The notes under the pieces were generated by a model that had not been told where the DNA came from, searched no databases, and worked only from the letters and a program-made list of their open reading frames with translations. Position numbers and translations under genes: made by a program. A DNA stretch of 64,000 bases, taken from NCBI RefSeq assembly GCF_022458985.1, contig NC_061774.1, forward strand, positions 20,244,697 to 20,308,696, in the 5' to 3' direction. Below are positions 1 through 10,025 of the stretch, piece after piece. Positions within the stretch are counted from its first letter, which is position 1. Every line of letters begins with the position of its first letter. This stretch comes from Mugil cephalus (Eukaryota > Chordata > Actinopteri > Mugiliformes > Mugilidae).

Positions 1-900
1 GTCTCCACTCATTGTCAGGGCCGCGGCCCGGTAACAATCACGATCCAGTTCTACGGACGTTTGACAGGATGAGTCATCATCGCGTGCCATCAGCATTATA
101 AGATGTCTACAGAAAAATATTTTATTAATTTTAAGAAATATATGATAAATCATTTTGTCAATAAAACTTGAAAGGAACTTGAAGGGCCTGAAATTGTTTG
201 GCAATAATGTGTTTAAGTAGGAGGTTGTTCTAATCTACAGTACACCCATTTTTTATTTGTGAGTGGAAAAATAAACTTGGATCATATTTTAATACAAATG
301 GTGGGATGGTGTCCAACTATGCATTGATGAATGCATTGATATTTGATTTCTAGAATCCCATCATACAAACACTGCATTCATAATTGTCTTATAATATGTC
401 ATTTTGTCGTCCTCTGGTGGTGGTTGCATGCAGAATAATTCAAATACATTAGATTTCAACCTCATTTCCTCGTCCGTATATCATCAATAAGCTACTGCGG
501 TTTTTACAGTTAAGATTATTTGATCAGTTAGTTTCATTCAACGTCGAGTTAAATGCTAGTTTTGACTCATAGTCGCATTTATTCTCAAGAAAAATAACTC
601 CTTGGAGGGTAAATGGCACTCGCCAAAGCCTCCAGAGATAAAGATGGTTCTCTACCGCGAAATGTGAACCTTATCGGTGCCGATTATTTCAAACCAAGCT
701 TCTCGCTGTCAGTAATTTAGATAAAGTGTGTGGATATGGGTCTTCCTGGGGGGTGTGGTTAACACTTTATATCTGAATCATTCAGAAAAATAATATTAGT
801 CGATGAAATCCGATGTGGTCGCAGCAGTTACGTATTCAAACGACACCAAAACGAAGCAGGAAGTAACCGAGCAGTTGATATCTAGTCTAACATCTCTGGA
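1..900. other. Intergenic sequence with no recognisable gene
   Basis: This AT-rich stretch lies upstream of the CDGSH gene. No open reading frame resembling a known protein and no convincing splice-bounded exon was seen on either strand. A weak match to the CTCF core, with one mismatch, lies on the minus strand near 409-420. It is too weak to call alone. Confidence 0.5.
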
Positions 901-1043
901 AGAGGCGTGGCCTTCCCCCCTCCTCCATTCTGATTGGTTGTTGCACAGTGACGTAGGAGCGAACGGAGTTCAGATAAATTTTCTCCCCGGTTGACCTTGC
1001 TGTGCTTCTTTTATCCATAAACAGCACACCGTCCAGGAAAAAC
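901..1043 (+). promoter_or_regulatory. cisd1: Proximal promoter and 5' UTR of the CDGSH gene
   Basis: The 140 bases before the start codon hold a GC/KLF-type box (GAGGCGTGGCC, about 902-912), an inverted CCAAT box (ATTGG, 933-937) and a CRE-like TGACGTAG (949-956). No TATA box is evident. This fits a housekeeping-type promoter for a mitochondrial protein. The transcription start cannot be fixed from sequence and is inferred to lie around 960-1020. Confidence 0.55.
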
Positions 1044-3113
1044 ATGACAACCCCAAGTTTATCTGCACTATCCAGCTCCGGCTTTAGGTTAACCAAAGGT
1101 AAAGTACCAAAGCTGGCTTATAATGTGCTAGCTTATAAATAATGTTTCCGTTGGGCGCATGTTGTAACCTAAACAGGTATCGATACAGTTGTAAGGATAT
1201 GGCGCGGTCGTATGGACGATACGCTGCTTATCCGTTTTATTGCACTTAAGCGCTCTCACTACAGTCAACGCGCCATTTCGCTAGCTAACTAGCCGCCGCG
1301 CTGGACGCAAAGGCTGTGTTTCCAACTTTAGCAGGCACCGGTGTCTCTGATAGTCTGGACCCATCACAGCCATAGTTGGACGCCGTCCCAGCAGCCAGAG
1401 CATGAGTCCGTCTCTTTATGTGTCCTGGCTGCTAGTCGCTCTAGCGAAGCAGCTAATCGCAGATGTTGCTGATCCAGGCTGACAGCAGGGCCTCTGTTCC
1501 TTTCGTCTTAGGACTCCGGTCACATCATGTGATTCTCGCCACATAATCCTCCTGGTTGCCTTGAAAAGAAAAGAAAAGAAAATAAAAGGGGGGAAAAAAC
1601 ACAACTGGTGGTCAAAATGAAAAGCCTCTGCACATACCCCGACAATGTCCAGCCTTCTCTGTGTGGAAAACGAACCCACAGCTGTAGTTGTGTATGTTGT
1701 GTTATGTGTGGGGAAGTTCATATAGGGACATGTTTAGAAAAAGAATCACATGTATGGTTTGTAAGGTTGTGAGTTTTTCTTTTTTTTTTTATGGTGGGAA
1801 CTAAATTATTATTGCGTCTTTTCAGTCGTAACCAACAGAAACACGAAGCAGACAGTGGGTTAACTTAGGACTAATGTATTCAAATGTTATGTGTATATAA
1901 ACACATGCCAGTTCTTTAGGTACACCATTCAACTTTGTCCTCATTGTTAAGGCTTGTAGTGCTGCTGAATTATTTTGTGTTATGTGTGTTGTACTGATGC
2001 ATTTCTATTATTTTGGCAGCCCTATTTTTAGTAGAAACAACAGTGTTTAATGACTGCATCCTCCAGAAATGATCGTCCAGTTGTTTTAACATGAACTGAA
2101 CTGTGTAACTCTCGTGAAGCTAAGATTTATTGCTGGACAGTTAAAATAATAAATAAATGCATTCATTTGCACTACTGCACCTAATGAACTGGCCAGTTTT
2201 CCCTGTATGCTCACCATGCCCATCTCTCTCTTTCTCTGCAGAGCATTTTGCGGTAGCTGTGCCGGTCGCGGTGGTCGCAGCCGTCGGAGGCTTCCTGGTG
2301 AGCCGTTACCTGAGCAGGCGTAGCTGTAAAAAGGGCCAGGTGAACACGTCCATCTGCAAGGACAGTCCCAAAGTGGTCCACAGCTTTGACATGGAGGACA
2401 TCGGCACCAAGGCCGTGTACTGCCGCTGCTGGAAGTCAAAGAAGGTCAGGCCTTAGAGCAGCAGCCAACTCAAAGACACGATCATTTTTATTCATTCCCC
2501 AAGCTTTCTACGAGGACCGGTGAAACTTGGTCATAGGTTTCGTTGGCCAATCTCCTGTGTTGAGTATTGGCACAGTAGGTTTTTCTGGACTTTGAGTGCA
2601 CACAGACATGTCCCAGACTTCCGTAAAGGCTTCAGTAGGAATCTGATTTATTTTATTTACAGATTTTTGATAGACTTCAAAGGGCTGAGTTTGGTACTTG
2701 AATTGAAATGTGCATAAACGGAGCTCCAGTGCCTCCATAAAATCCTAAATTAACCTCACGGATACAGATACGTAAGAGACATTTTTAACTTCTCGTGATC
2801 AGTGGAAATCAGCGGAGTTGAGTAAGAGTGATTTTCCTCATTTCCTGGAGTTGTGATCTTAAAGGTTGTCTGCGCTGGGTGTGACGTATCTAACCTTTCC
2901 GATTACTGTTTGTGTTAAGTCCCGATTGGCTAACAGCGCTCCCTCATATCACCGAGTTCAACGTGCTGAAACTTGATAAGAGCGAATTTTCTTTCCCTCT
3001 AATGTTGTGTGTCCTCCTTGCAGTTCCCATACTGTGACGGGGCCCACACCAAACACAACGAGGAGACCGGGGACAACGTCGGCCCGCTCATCATCAAGAA
3101 GAAGGATGCTTGA
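1044..3113 (+). CDS. cisd1: CDGSH iron-sulfur domain protein, CISD1 (mitoNEET) type, complete in three exons
   Basis: Exons are 1044-1098, 2242-2444 and 3024-3113. Splice borders are GT-AG, phases 1 and 0 match, and the product is 115 aa (human CISD1 is 108). Residues 21-38 form an Ala/Val-rich membrane anchor, followed by basic residues. This is the usual arrangement of an outer-mitochondrial-membrane protein facing the cytosol. The CDGSH signature [16 protein letters not shown] spans residues 79-94. C79, C81, C90 and H94 are the expected 3Cys-1His ligands of a redox-active 2Fe-2S cluster. The C-terminal half, including [17 protein letters not shown], follows CISD1 rather than CISD2, which has a longer N-terminus and CDGSH instead of CDGAH. 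The family controls mitochondrial iron and redox state. The Ser-rich 18-residue first exon is unlike mammalian CISD1, so a fish-specific ohnologue is possible. The family is certain; the exact orthology is not. Confidence 0.93.
1099..2241 (+). other. Intron 1 of cisd1
   Basis: This 1.14 kb phase-1 intron begins GTAAAG and ends CTCTGCAG after a pyrimidine-rich tract. CpG-containing sequence continues over its first roughly 350 bases, so the CpG-rich promoter region extends into the intron. No other gene was seen inside it. Confidence 0.8.
2445..3023 (+). other. Intron 2 of cisd1
   Basis: This 579-base phase-0 intron starts GTCAGG and ends CCTTGCAG. It separates the CRC half of the cluster-binding signature from the CDGAH half. 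No further element was recognised within it. Confidence 0.85.
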
Positions 3114-3618
3114 ATCCAGCTGGTCGGAGAACTCCTCCGCCCTCCCCGACCTCTCGTGCGACCTGATCATTTAACCGTTGCAGTGTCACTCTGACGGTCA
3201 CAGCGTGGCTGCTCAATACTAACCGTTAATATCGTCCACAACCCAAAACCAAAACGAGCCCAATATATTTTGATTTCACGCGTTTGCCTGTGTTCTCTTT
3301 CTAAAATAACATGCTTTGAAATCAAAGGTCATTTCCGGACAGATAAGGAAGGGACTTTGGCAATCAACACAGTCAGACATGGAGGCGTAATAGGCTGTGG
3401 CCCACTTGATGTGGAGTTTGTTTAAATCTGATAGGAGTGAATTATTCCACCGTGCGGCCGTTGTGCCTTCATGTCCGACGGCACCTGTGTCGCCCTTTTC
3501 CCGTTGACTCCTGTAGGTGTTGGAGCAGGTGGTTTGAAACGTGACACTGGCTTCTCTCGCCGTTTCGCTCGGTCCAGTATTACAGGCCTTATATTTAAAT
3601 CAACAGCCCAGCACCTGA

Positions 3619-3643
3619 ACACACACACACACACACACACACA
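3619..3643 (+). repeat. (CA)n microsatellite in the cisd1 3' UTR
   Basis: Uninterrupted AC dinucleotide run of about 25 bases. Confidence 0.95.
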
Positions 3644-3912
3644 ATGAATGTTACAGGGTATGATTTTTGTTTGTTTGCTGCTTAGTCAAAAAAAAAAAAT
3701 AAATGAATGAATAAAAGTTCGTCTTAATTGAAGTAATCCCAACATTTGAAACACTATCATTTGTCTGTGATCATCTGCTATGTGGAGAGTTTGTGGTGTT
3801 TAATCTGTGCTCATAAAGGATATATTTGGAGATATATATATTTGCTTCTCAGATTTATTTTCTACTGGCTGCAGTGTGTCTGGTTTGATGATTCATTGTT
3901 CTGTATATTGTG

Positions 3913-3918
3913 AATAAA
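3913..3918 (+). terminator. Probable polyadenylation signal of cisd1
   Basis: Canonical AATAAA about 800 bases after the stop codon, with GT-rich sequence directly downstream. An earlier AATAAA at 3710-3715 could give a shorter transcript. Confidence 0.6.
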
Positions 3919-3935
3919 ACTTGTTGAGTGATTAA

Positions 3936-4124
3936 TTGGTAAGCCCTTTAACTCCACAGTGTTTATTTTTTGTTGTAAGAACCAGATCAGATGAACTTAA
4001 CCCTTCAGTTTGCAGGGAGATGCAGCGTGTCCGTGGATTAATGGTGGACACGGATAATGAGTAAACGGTCCGTGTGTGCGTGCTGGAGACGGAGGCCTCA
4101 GCTGAAGGGGGTGGGGGTGAGTGA

Positions 4125-4155
<31 letters not shown>

Positions 4156-5690
4156 GGTAGGGTAGGGTGGGGTGGGGGGAGGGCTGCTGTGCTGCAGTGT
4201 CCACCTCACACCAGTGGCCATTTTAAGCCGCGGCCGTGCCGGTGGTGGCCGCTAGGAGACGCTGTGTTTGCATGGATCGCCCAGGCCAGACGGTGTGCGC
4301 GAGGACTGTGGGCCCCTGCTCCCATAGTGACACGCACACATACACGCGCACGAGGTATCTGGCCGCGTGCCAGATGCAGCGGAGGACTCTCAGAAGAGGT
4401 GGAGTGGACTCCAGCGTCCCCGCGTGAGGAGTCACCTTTAGGAGACGGCTCGGCTCCTCGTGCTCACCGAGAAATATTTGCCCTGCGCGTGGCCCCAGGA
4501 AGCATTAAGGCTAGTCATAAATAACCAAAACGTACACCGACTCGGTATTTTTATGAAATTACATTTTTTAAGATAACACTTAACCGGTTGGTACAAAAAT
4601 ATGCTCCTGTAGTCATTCGTAATTAATTTATTTTTTATTTAGATTATTTATTTGCATTATTAATCCTGTCATATCCTGCTTTACCCGGCTGTACAGCATC
4701 TCACGTTTCTGCCATAGATAACCCCATGTTATTAATGTAATAATAACTATCATCCTCATGTATACCATCTATCTTCTTCCATCTCTCTTTTGTGCATTTG
4801 TTCATATGCTGTACATTAGCTTTAGCTATTAGCACGTTAGCTTACACTCATTTCTTTGATTTATTTGACTAGATTTTACATTTTATGTTATCTTTCTTTT
4901 GTGGTGTAGGTCTCCAGAGTGTTTCTTTTTATGTGCAACTAAGCTGCTGTGACCAAGCAATTCCCCTTGTGGATTATTAAAGCCTACCTAAGTCCAAGTC
5001 CAAATTCTATTATTTACACCCAAAAACATGCGTGGCGAGTTCCAGAGTCGATTTAAGCCGATAACTTATTTCAACACTTATTTTTTATTTCTATTTTACT
5101 TATGTTTCAATCTCTCATTGAGCAGCGTTATTTTTTAGGTAGTTTACTTTATTACTTTAATATATATTGTCAAAACATTAAGGAACTCCTCACACCAGTT
5201 AGGATCAAGTTAAAAAATGATTTCACAAAAGCAAAGTCAAACTCTTTTTTTGCGATATTTTGAATTAAAAATGCCTTCAAACATATTATTTTAAGTCCAC
5301 CATGCACTCACAACGTATTAGATTGCTGTAATAAATAACAATCAGATAACAATAATAATAATCATAATAATATAAATGACTATGCTTCTTCAGTAAAGAT
5401 GGATGCAGAATATATCCAGTGATTTTTATTATTATTATTATTGCTGTTTTCTTTATAGGTCATTCCCAGTGGTGATGTTAAATGCGTGTGTTCACCATCA
5501 TATAATGGGAGTGGGTGGTTTCTCGGTGCCAGTGTCCACCCAGGACACATGTTTATTGACACGCTGAGTGCTGTACATGATGGATGTTGTTGGCTTTATT
5601 TCGCCACGCTGTAGTATTGGTGCCGTCAGCTGTTCGTGTATGTTCAAGTGTTCCCGTGGATCTTATGGGGTCGCTCTGACCACAGCCTCG
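3936..5690. other. Intergenic interval between cisd1 and cxxc5
   Basis: From about 4040 to 4510 the DNA is GC-rich with several CpGs and a (TG)n run at about 4124-4148. It could be a small CpG island, but no splice-supported exon was found. From 4511 to about 5500 it becomes strongly AT-rich. The stretch near 4940-5000 (CAATTCCCCTTGTGGATTATTAAAG) resembles the degenerate 3' tail of a fish LINE. No gene is recognised. Confidence 0.45.
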
Positions 5691-6022
5691 ACTGCAGAGT
5701 CCACTTCGCATTTTGAGCGACGCCCCCAAATTCCGTGCAGAGTGTTTGCAGACCCTCCGGGACGGAGAGGTGGAGGAGGAATCGGCAGCTCCGCCGTCCA
5801 TATACGCTACAATCACCACGCCATTAGTTCATGACTTCATCATATCTTTGACAGGAGAGCCCTCGCTATATTTGTAAGGTAAGGGACAGCGTTTTCTCTA
5901 CACTTCCTGTTGATTTTCGCCCTGGTGTTTTGTCGCCTTTTCCTGCGCGCAGCGCCGTGTCGCAGCGACCACTCGGACTATGGTCAGCTCGCCGTGGCGT
6001 CGGTCGAACACCGTCTTCTTAG
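5690..6022 (+). promoter_or_regulatory. CpG-rich promoter and candidate noncoding first exon of the CXXC5-type gene
   Basis: CpG density rises sharply here compared with the flanks. A possible first exon ends at 6022, where TTAG is followed by the donor GTAACC. A short upstream ATG at 5980 opens a frame across that junction, but joining it to the candidate acceptor near 6721 gives an early stop. It therefore looks like an upstream ORF rather than protein N-terminus. The transcription start is not resolved. Confidence 0.45.
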
Positions 6023-6852
6023 GTAACCTTAATTATGCCGAAACGATCGATCTACACCCCCGATCGACCCGTCAAAAGGCTTACACACGTACACAGTTAT
6101 ATCGTATATGTGTCGTGTGTAATTAGCGGCGTAGTTTTTCCACAAATGTGGACACGGAATATAGCCTGGTCTTTTTTTATCCACAGCAACCGCATCGTTG
6201 CGCACCTCGCTCCTCGTCGTCGATACCAGACAAAAGACAGCCTGTTTTTTTTTACAGTCCCTTATTTAGTCTTCCTCTACTCGGCTTAAGCTTTGGCTGG
6301 CACACATAACAGCAGTCGTCAAAATGTATTTGAAAAGCGCGCTCCACATTTGACCTGCGCATATGCGCATATCTTTGCATATTGTTGTCGCTCTGTTATT
6401 GATTGCATTGATATACCGTGAAATTCTTAAAGGGATACCGCCTCCTGTATGCGGAAATCATTGCCAAAGCATGCTCTGTCAGATACATGTGTCTGTTCAC
6501 CCTCTTCTAGTAGTTTGATTCCTGAATCTATACACATATATGTTATATTTGTGTTTGAACACTGATTCTCCTCGCTCTCATTCTCTGACTGTGTTTACTA
6601 GCTGTGGCTGGGAAAATATCCTCCAGACTTATCTCCCCTGTTTACTCTCTTTCTGTATTTGTCTCCCCAACATTTCTATTCTTAACCTTCCTCTCTTCAT
6701 CCCCTATTCATTTCTAGCTCTCCAGGACTCTGAAGCTGCTGCAGAGAATGGGAATAGGGACACAGGCCAAGGCTTGCCATTTTGGCTGAAGTAACAGCAG
6801 GACGGTTGTCAACTCCGCATCGGCTTCAATCCCCTTCTCCCTTACCTCTCCT

Positions 6853-6891
<39 letters not shown>

Positions 6892-6938
6892 GCATACACG
6901 CACACAAGGACAGACACCCCCCATACCCAGCCACTGCT
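6023..6938 (+). other. Intron and 5' UTR sequence before the CXXC5-type start codon
   Basis: A candidate acceptor (CTCTCCAG, ending about 6724) would start the 5' UTR exon that carries the start codon. A perfect palindrome TGCGCATATGCGCA lies at 6356-6369. It resembles two NRF1 half-sites with abnormal spacing. A (CA)n run at about 6855-6888 sits only about 50 bases before the ATG and would be in the mRNA leader. Confidence 0.45.
6855..6888 (+). repeat. (CA)n microsatellite in the CXXC5-type leader
   Basis: About 34 bases of AC dinucleotide, 50 bases upstream of the inferred start codon. Confidence 0.95.
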
Positions 6939-7832
6939 ATGTCCACTGCAGTAGACATCGCTGGCCCTTCCTCCCCAGATCAGGCTCACAGCAGCGCTAA
7001 AATCCCCAATGAGCCACTGAGACCTAGCCTTAAGCGCTCCAGCCACCCCTACAGCCTCTCTCATTACATCTCCACCCCTTCCCCAGCCGTAGATGTCAAA
7101 GGCCTGATCCAGCCCTCCCCAACCGAGCAGCGGGCCGCCCAGCCCGGGCACGCTAAGCCTCGCCGGGCCCCCTCCTGGCCCGACATGTGGGAGTCGCCCA
7201 GCGGGCTCCACCTGGCCCATGCCGCAGAGCTGCTGATGCGGGCTGGGCTGCTGGCTCTCACCCCCGCCACCACAGAGCAGGCCAGCCTGGGTGCACAGAG
7301 CAGCCAGCCGGCTAAAAGAGAGGCCGCGGAGGCGAAGGGGGGAAAGGCCGATGGAGAGGGAGGCGCATCCGGGCCGGAGGAGGAGGAGGAGGACTCCCCT
7401 GGATGTGGCACTGACTTCCAACCCTTCCTAGGTGCGTGGTTCCCCTTCAGCCCCGCTCTCTTCCCCCTGGCAGGCTTCCAGATGGGGGGAGGCCACTGGA
7501 GAAGCACGGCCATGGGAGCCGAGGGCATAGAGGGGCTGGTGGCCGAGGGCTACTCTCCCGGCTCTCTGGGCGGAGGCAGCGGAGGGAGAAGGAAGAGGAA
7601 GAGGTGTGGGGAGTGTGTACCGTGCCGGCGTCAGACGAACTGCGAACAGTGCAGCAGCTGCCGCAATCGCAAGAGGGGACACCAGATCTGTAAATACAGG
7701 AAGTGTGAGGAGCTGAAGAGGAAGCCTGGGGGGGCTGGGTTTGAGAGCAGAGTGTCTGGGTTTGATCTGAGGGGGTCCGACTTTACTTTGGGCCTGGCAC
7801 AGGAGAGAAGCAACGGAGCCTTGGATGGATAG
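6939..7832 (+). CDS. cxxc5: CXXC-type zinc finger protein, CXXC5 family, divergent paralogue
   Basis: A single open coding exon encodes 297 aa; the start has G at -3. Family members bind unmethylated CpG DNA in the nucleus and also bind Dishevelled to restrain Wnt/beta-catenin signalling. The CXXC domain spans about residues 219-264. All eight zinc ligands are present (C223, C226, C229, C235, C238, C241, C251, C256), preceded by the basic run GRRKRKR, a likely nuclear signal. The segment [12 protein letters not shown] matches CXXC5; CXXC4 has [12 protein letters not shown]. Further shared blocks are [12 protein letters not shown] near residue 28 and [19 protein letters not shown] in the middle. 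Odd points: the usual RKTGHQI is RKRGHQI (R246), and the C-terminal AFRWF tail of CXXC4/5 is absent. The protein instead ends in 34 unrelated residues, with no donor site to reach a further exon. It is probably a fish duplicate such as cxxc5b; the copy letter cannot be assigned from the sequence alone. Confidence 0.85.
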   Translation: MSTAVDIAGPSSPDQAHSSAKIPNEPLRPSLKRSSHPYSLSHYISTPSPAVDVKGLIQPSPTEQRAAQPGHAKPRRAPSWPDMWESPSGLHLAHAAELLMRAGLLALTPATTEQASLGAQSSQPAKREAAEAKGGKADGEGGASGPEEEEEDSPGCGTDFQPFLGAWFPFSPALFPLAGFQMGGGHWRSTAMGAEGIEGLVAEGYSPGSLGGGSGGRRKRKRCGECVPCRRQTNCEQCSSCRNRKRGHQICKYRKCEELKRKPGGAGFESRVSGFDLRGSDFTLGLAQERSNGALDG

Positions 7833-8101
7833 TAATGCTTGTGGCGGCAGCATTTGTCAGAGGATCCTGGTTGGATGATTGTTGAAGAGCTGCAGTTTAA
7901 CACACAGCACAGGACACCATGTTAACACGCTCAGACTGTGGTTCAAAGATCTTCTGATCTCGTGTTTTTAGTGAGGGGCTGCAGCTCCGTTTAAGAATGT
8001 CCACACTCGTTCCCATCCTTTCTTTTGACAATCAGTGAATTGGAGAGGAGAGAAAGAAGGATACCAATGTGTGTCAATATTTAGATGACGACAAAAAATG
8101 C

Positions 8102-8120
8102 TGTAAATAGACTGTAAATA
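8102..8120 (+). promoter_or_regulatory. Tandem Pumilio response elements
   Basis: TGTAAATA occurs twice with starts 11 bases apart. Both fit the UGUANAUA consensus bound by PUM1/PUM2, which usually lowers mRNA stability or translation. Their place in the 3' UTR makes function plausible. Confidence 0.55.
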
Positions 8121-8328
8121 TCTGGAAAACATTATGTCTTTTTTACATTGCTTTCCAGTTTGGATGTATTGTGCTTCAACATAAAAGGAGCCAAATGTTT
8201 TGTTTCTATTGGGGAGTTCTGTTTCTGTTGTTCTGACGTCACTGCATCAGTAAGAAATGAATGAGTTCAGCCTCGGCTAAATTATTTCATGTGCAACTTG
8301 TACTGTATAGCTCTGTTTGCCCTTTTGA

Positions 8329-8334
8329 AATAAA
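8329..8334 (+). terminator. Polyadenylation signal of the CXXC5-type gene
   Basis: Canonical AATAAA about 500 bases after the stop, followed by TG-containing sequence. Confidence 0.7.
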
Positions 8335-8774
8335 AGAAATTTGCCATGTGCACTTGTCTACCAGGTTTATGCCACATCAGTGCGTGCGTGTTTATTTTTA
8401 ATTGGGTGTATGTGTCTGTTTTCCGCCACGTTTCTGCCCGCACGTGCACATGCGTGCGTCCGTGTTTGTGTGTGTGTGCGCGCGCGAGCGCGCGAGGTTG
8501 TGTGGATTATGAGTCACCTAATGGTGTGGCTGAAAGCCTTATCGCAACCCCACAGACGCGCGCACACACACAAACACACACCTACACGCTGCCTTGGCAG
8601 GTCCGGCGCATGCACTCGAGCACACCTAACCTGACATGCACACACAATCACAAATCCTCCTTCACACAACTAACGCAATTTCCCTTTTTGTTCACAAGTG
8701 TGTGTCATACGCAGACACGCGCAGATTTTTAAAAACCAAAATACGCAGCCCGGCTGGACTCAGGCTACAGGGTG

Positions 8775-8776
<2 letters not shown>

Positions 8777-8807
<31 letters not shown>
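8777..8807 (+). repeat. Poly-T run
   Basis: Thirty-one consecutive T. It could be the poly-A tail of a minus-strand retroelement, but no recognisable element body was seen beside it. Confidence 0.9.
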
Positions 8808-8810
<3 letters not shown>

Positions 8811-8979
8811 TGTTGCCGTAACGATGGCTGATGTGATAAGACCTTCTTCCTCGGCGCCACACTCCAGGGGACCGCAGGGAAGACGTAACCATGGCAACGG
8901 CCGGCCCGAGGTGTCACGCTATAATTGGGCCACGGCTGCACTTCCTGTGAGCCTTCAGTCAGGGGGATCGCAGAGGGAC

Positions 8980-9042
8980 TGTGTGTGTGTGTGTGTGCGT
9001 GCGAGTGAGTGTGAGTGTGTGCATCTGTGGGGGTGGGGGGTT

Positions 9043-9087
<45 letters not shown>
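8980..9087 (+). repeat. Compound (TG)n microsatellite
   Basis: TG runs at about 8980-8999 and 9045-9087, separated by G-rich and TGAG-containing variants. Confidence 0.9.
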
Positions 9088-9088
<1 letters not shown>

Positions 9089-9296
9089 TCAGGCAGGGAG
9101 GGAGAGAGAAAGCGCTGCACGCCAGCCAACGCAGGACACTGCCAACTCATGGAGAAAAGCAGTGAGCTCCAACATCATGCTATTACAACGCTCCCTCTGA
9201 ATGAGAAACACACAGTCTTTTAGTTTGAGTCCACAGTCTAGTGTTTCTTCATCTCCCAGACAAAGGAGGAATTTCAAATTCTTGGATCTGCAGCCC

Positions 9297-9348
9297 CCCC
9301 ACCACCGCCGCCGCCGCCGCCGCCACCCCACCCCACCCCACCCCTCCC
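9297..9348 (+). repeat. (CCG)n / (CCCCA)n low-complexity tract
   Basis: ACCACCGCCGCC repeats pass directly into CCCCACCCCACC pentamers. This is simple sequence and not coding. Confidence 0.85.
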
Positions 9349-9415
9349 CTCTCTCTCTTCAGTGCCTTTCTAGTGATTTGGAGCTTAATCCCCCCTCCCT
9401 GGTCTCGTCACACAT

Positions 9416-9416
<1 letters not shown>

Positions 9417-9451
<35 letters not shown>
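9417..9451 (+). repeat. (CA)n microsatellite
   Basis: About 35 bases of AC dinucleotide. Confidence 0.95.
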
Positions 9452-9452
<1 letters not shown>

Positions 9453-9530
9453 GGAAATCTGTGTCACCCGCTGCCCAGCAGGTCCAGTGACTCCCTGAAC
9501 GCCTGCAGTCTGGCTCCACTGGCCTGCAAG

Positions 9531-10025
9531 ATGGCAGGAGAGAAAGGGAGGAGGGTGGAGGGGGTGAGGGAGTAAGGGGGGATTGAACGGAGGACAGAGA
9601 AGAGGAGGAAGGGGGGGAGGGTTGAGAGAGAGAGAGAGAGGGGGAGAGAGAGTTGGGGGAAGGAGGAGGAGGAGGAGGGGGTGGAAAGCGGATCCTGGGA
9701 GAGGGTGAGGGGGCGGAGGGGTGTGGGGGACATGGTGAAGGGCAGAGAGCGAAGGGAGGAAGGGTGGGGGGGGGGGGGTTGTAGGGATGGGGTTGAGGGG
9801 GGGGGAGGGGGGCGTAAGAGAGCGGGCGAAACTGGGAGAGATGAAAAGCAGGCCACAGTGGGAGAGAAAAGAGAAAGAGAGGGATATGCAGGGAGGAGGA
9901 CGGGGAGATGGACAGCAGGGGATGAAGATAACGCGGGCCAAACAAAGAGGGAAGGAGATGAGTGCGAGATCCAGCGAGCGGCGGGATGGAGGCCGGCTGA
10001 AATGCGGCGAGACGGAGACGGGAGG
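9531..10025 (+). repeat. Long polypurine (G/A) tract
   Basis: About 500 bases of the plus strand are overwhelmingly purine, with GA, GGA and GGGGA units, a GAGAGA run near 9626-9650 and a long G run near 9766-9778. The long open frames on either strand here reflect this base bias and not genes. The tract could form triplex or G-quadruplex DNA. Confidence 0.85.

Larger units (their letters stand above)
3114..3935 (+). other. 3' UTR of cisd1
   Basis: Non-coding sequence after the TGA stop holds a (CA)n run at about 3619-3643 and two polyadenylation hexamers, AATAAA at 3710-3715 and 3913-3918. The second hexamer is followed by TG-rich sequence (TTGTTGAGTG), as expected of a cleavage site, and is the likelier main end. 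The choice between them is inference. Confidence 0.65.
7833..8340 (+). other. 3' UTR of the CXXC5-type gene
   Basis: Follows the TAG stop. It contains two exact UGUANAUA Pumilio elements (8102-8109 and 8113-8120) and the polyadenylation hexamer at 8329-8334. It is AT-rich and unrepeated, unlike the TG-rich DNA just beyond it, which supports the end placed here. Confidence 0.7.

Noticed and set aside
4057..4524. 155-codon open frame in the GC-rich patch after cisd1
   Set aside because: It is Arg/Cys-rich, crosses a TG repeat and is open on both strands. It has no recognisable domain.
5980..6022. ATG exon candidate (MVSSPWRRSNTVF) with a GTAACC donor upstream of the CXXC5-type gene
   Set aside because: The frame meets a stop when joined to the best acceptor before 6725, so it was treated as an upstream ORF in a leader exon and not protein coding.
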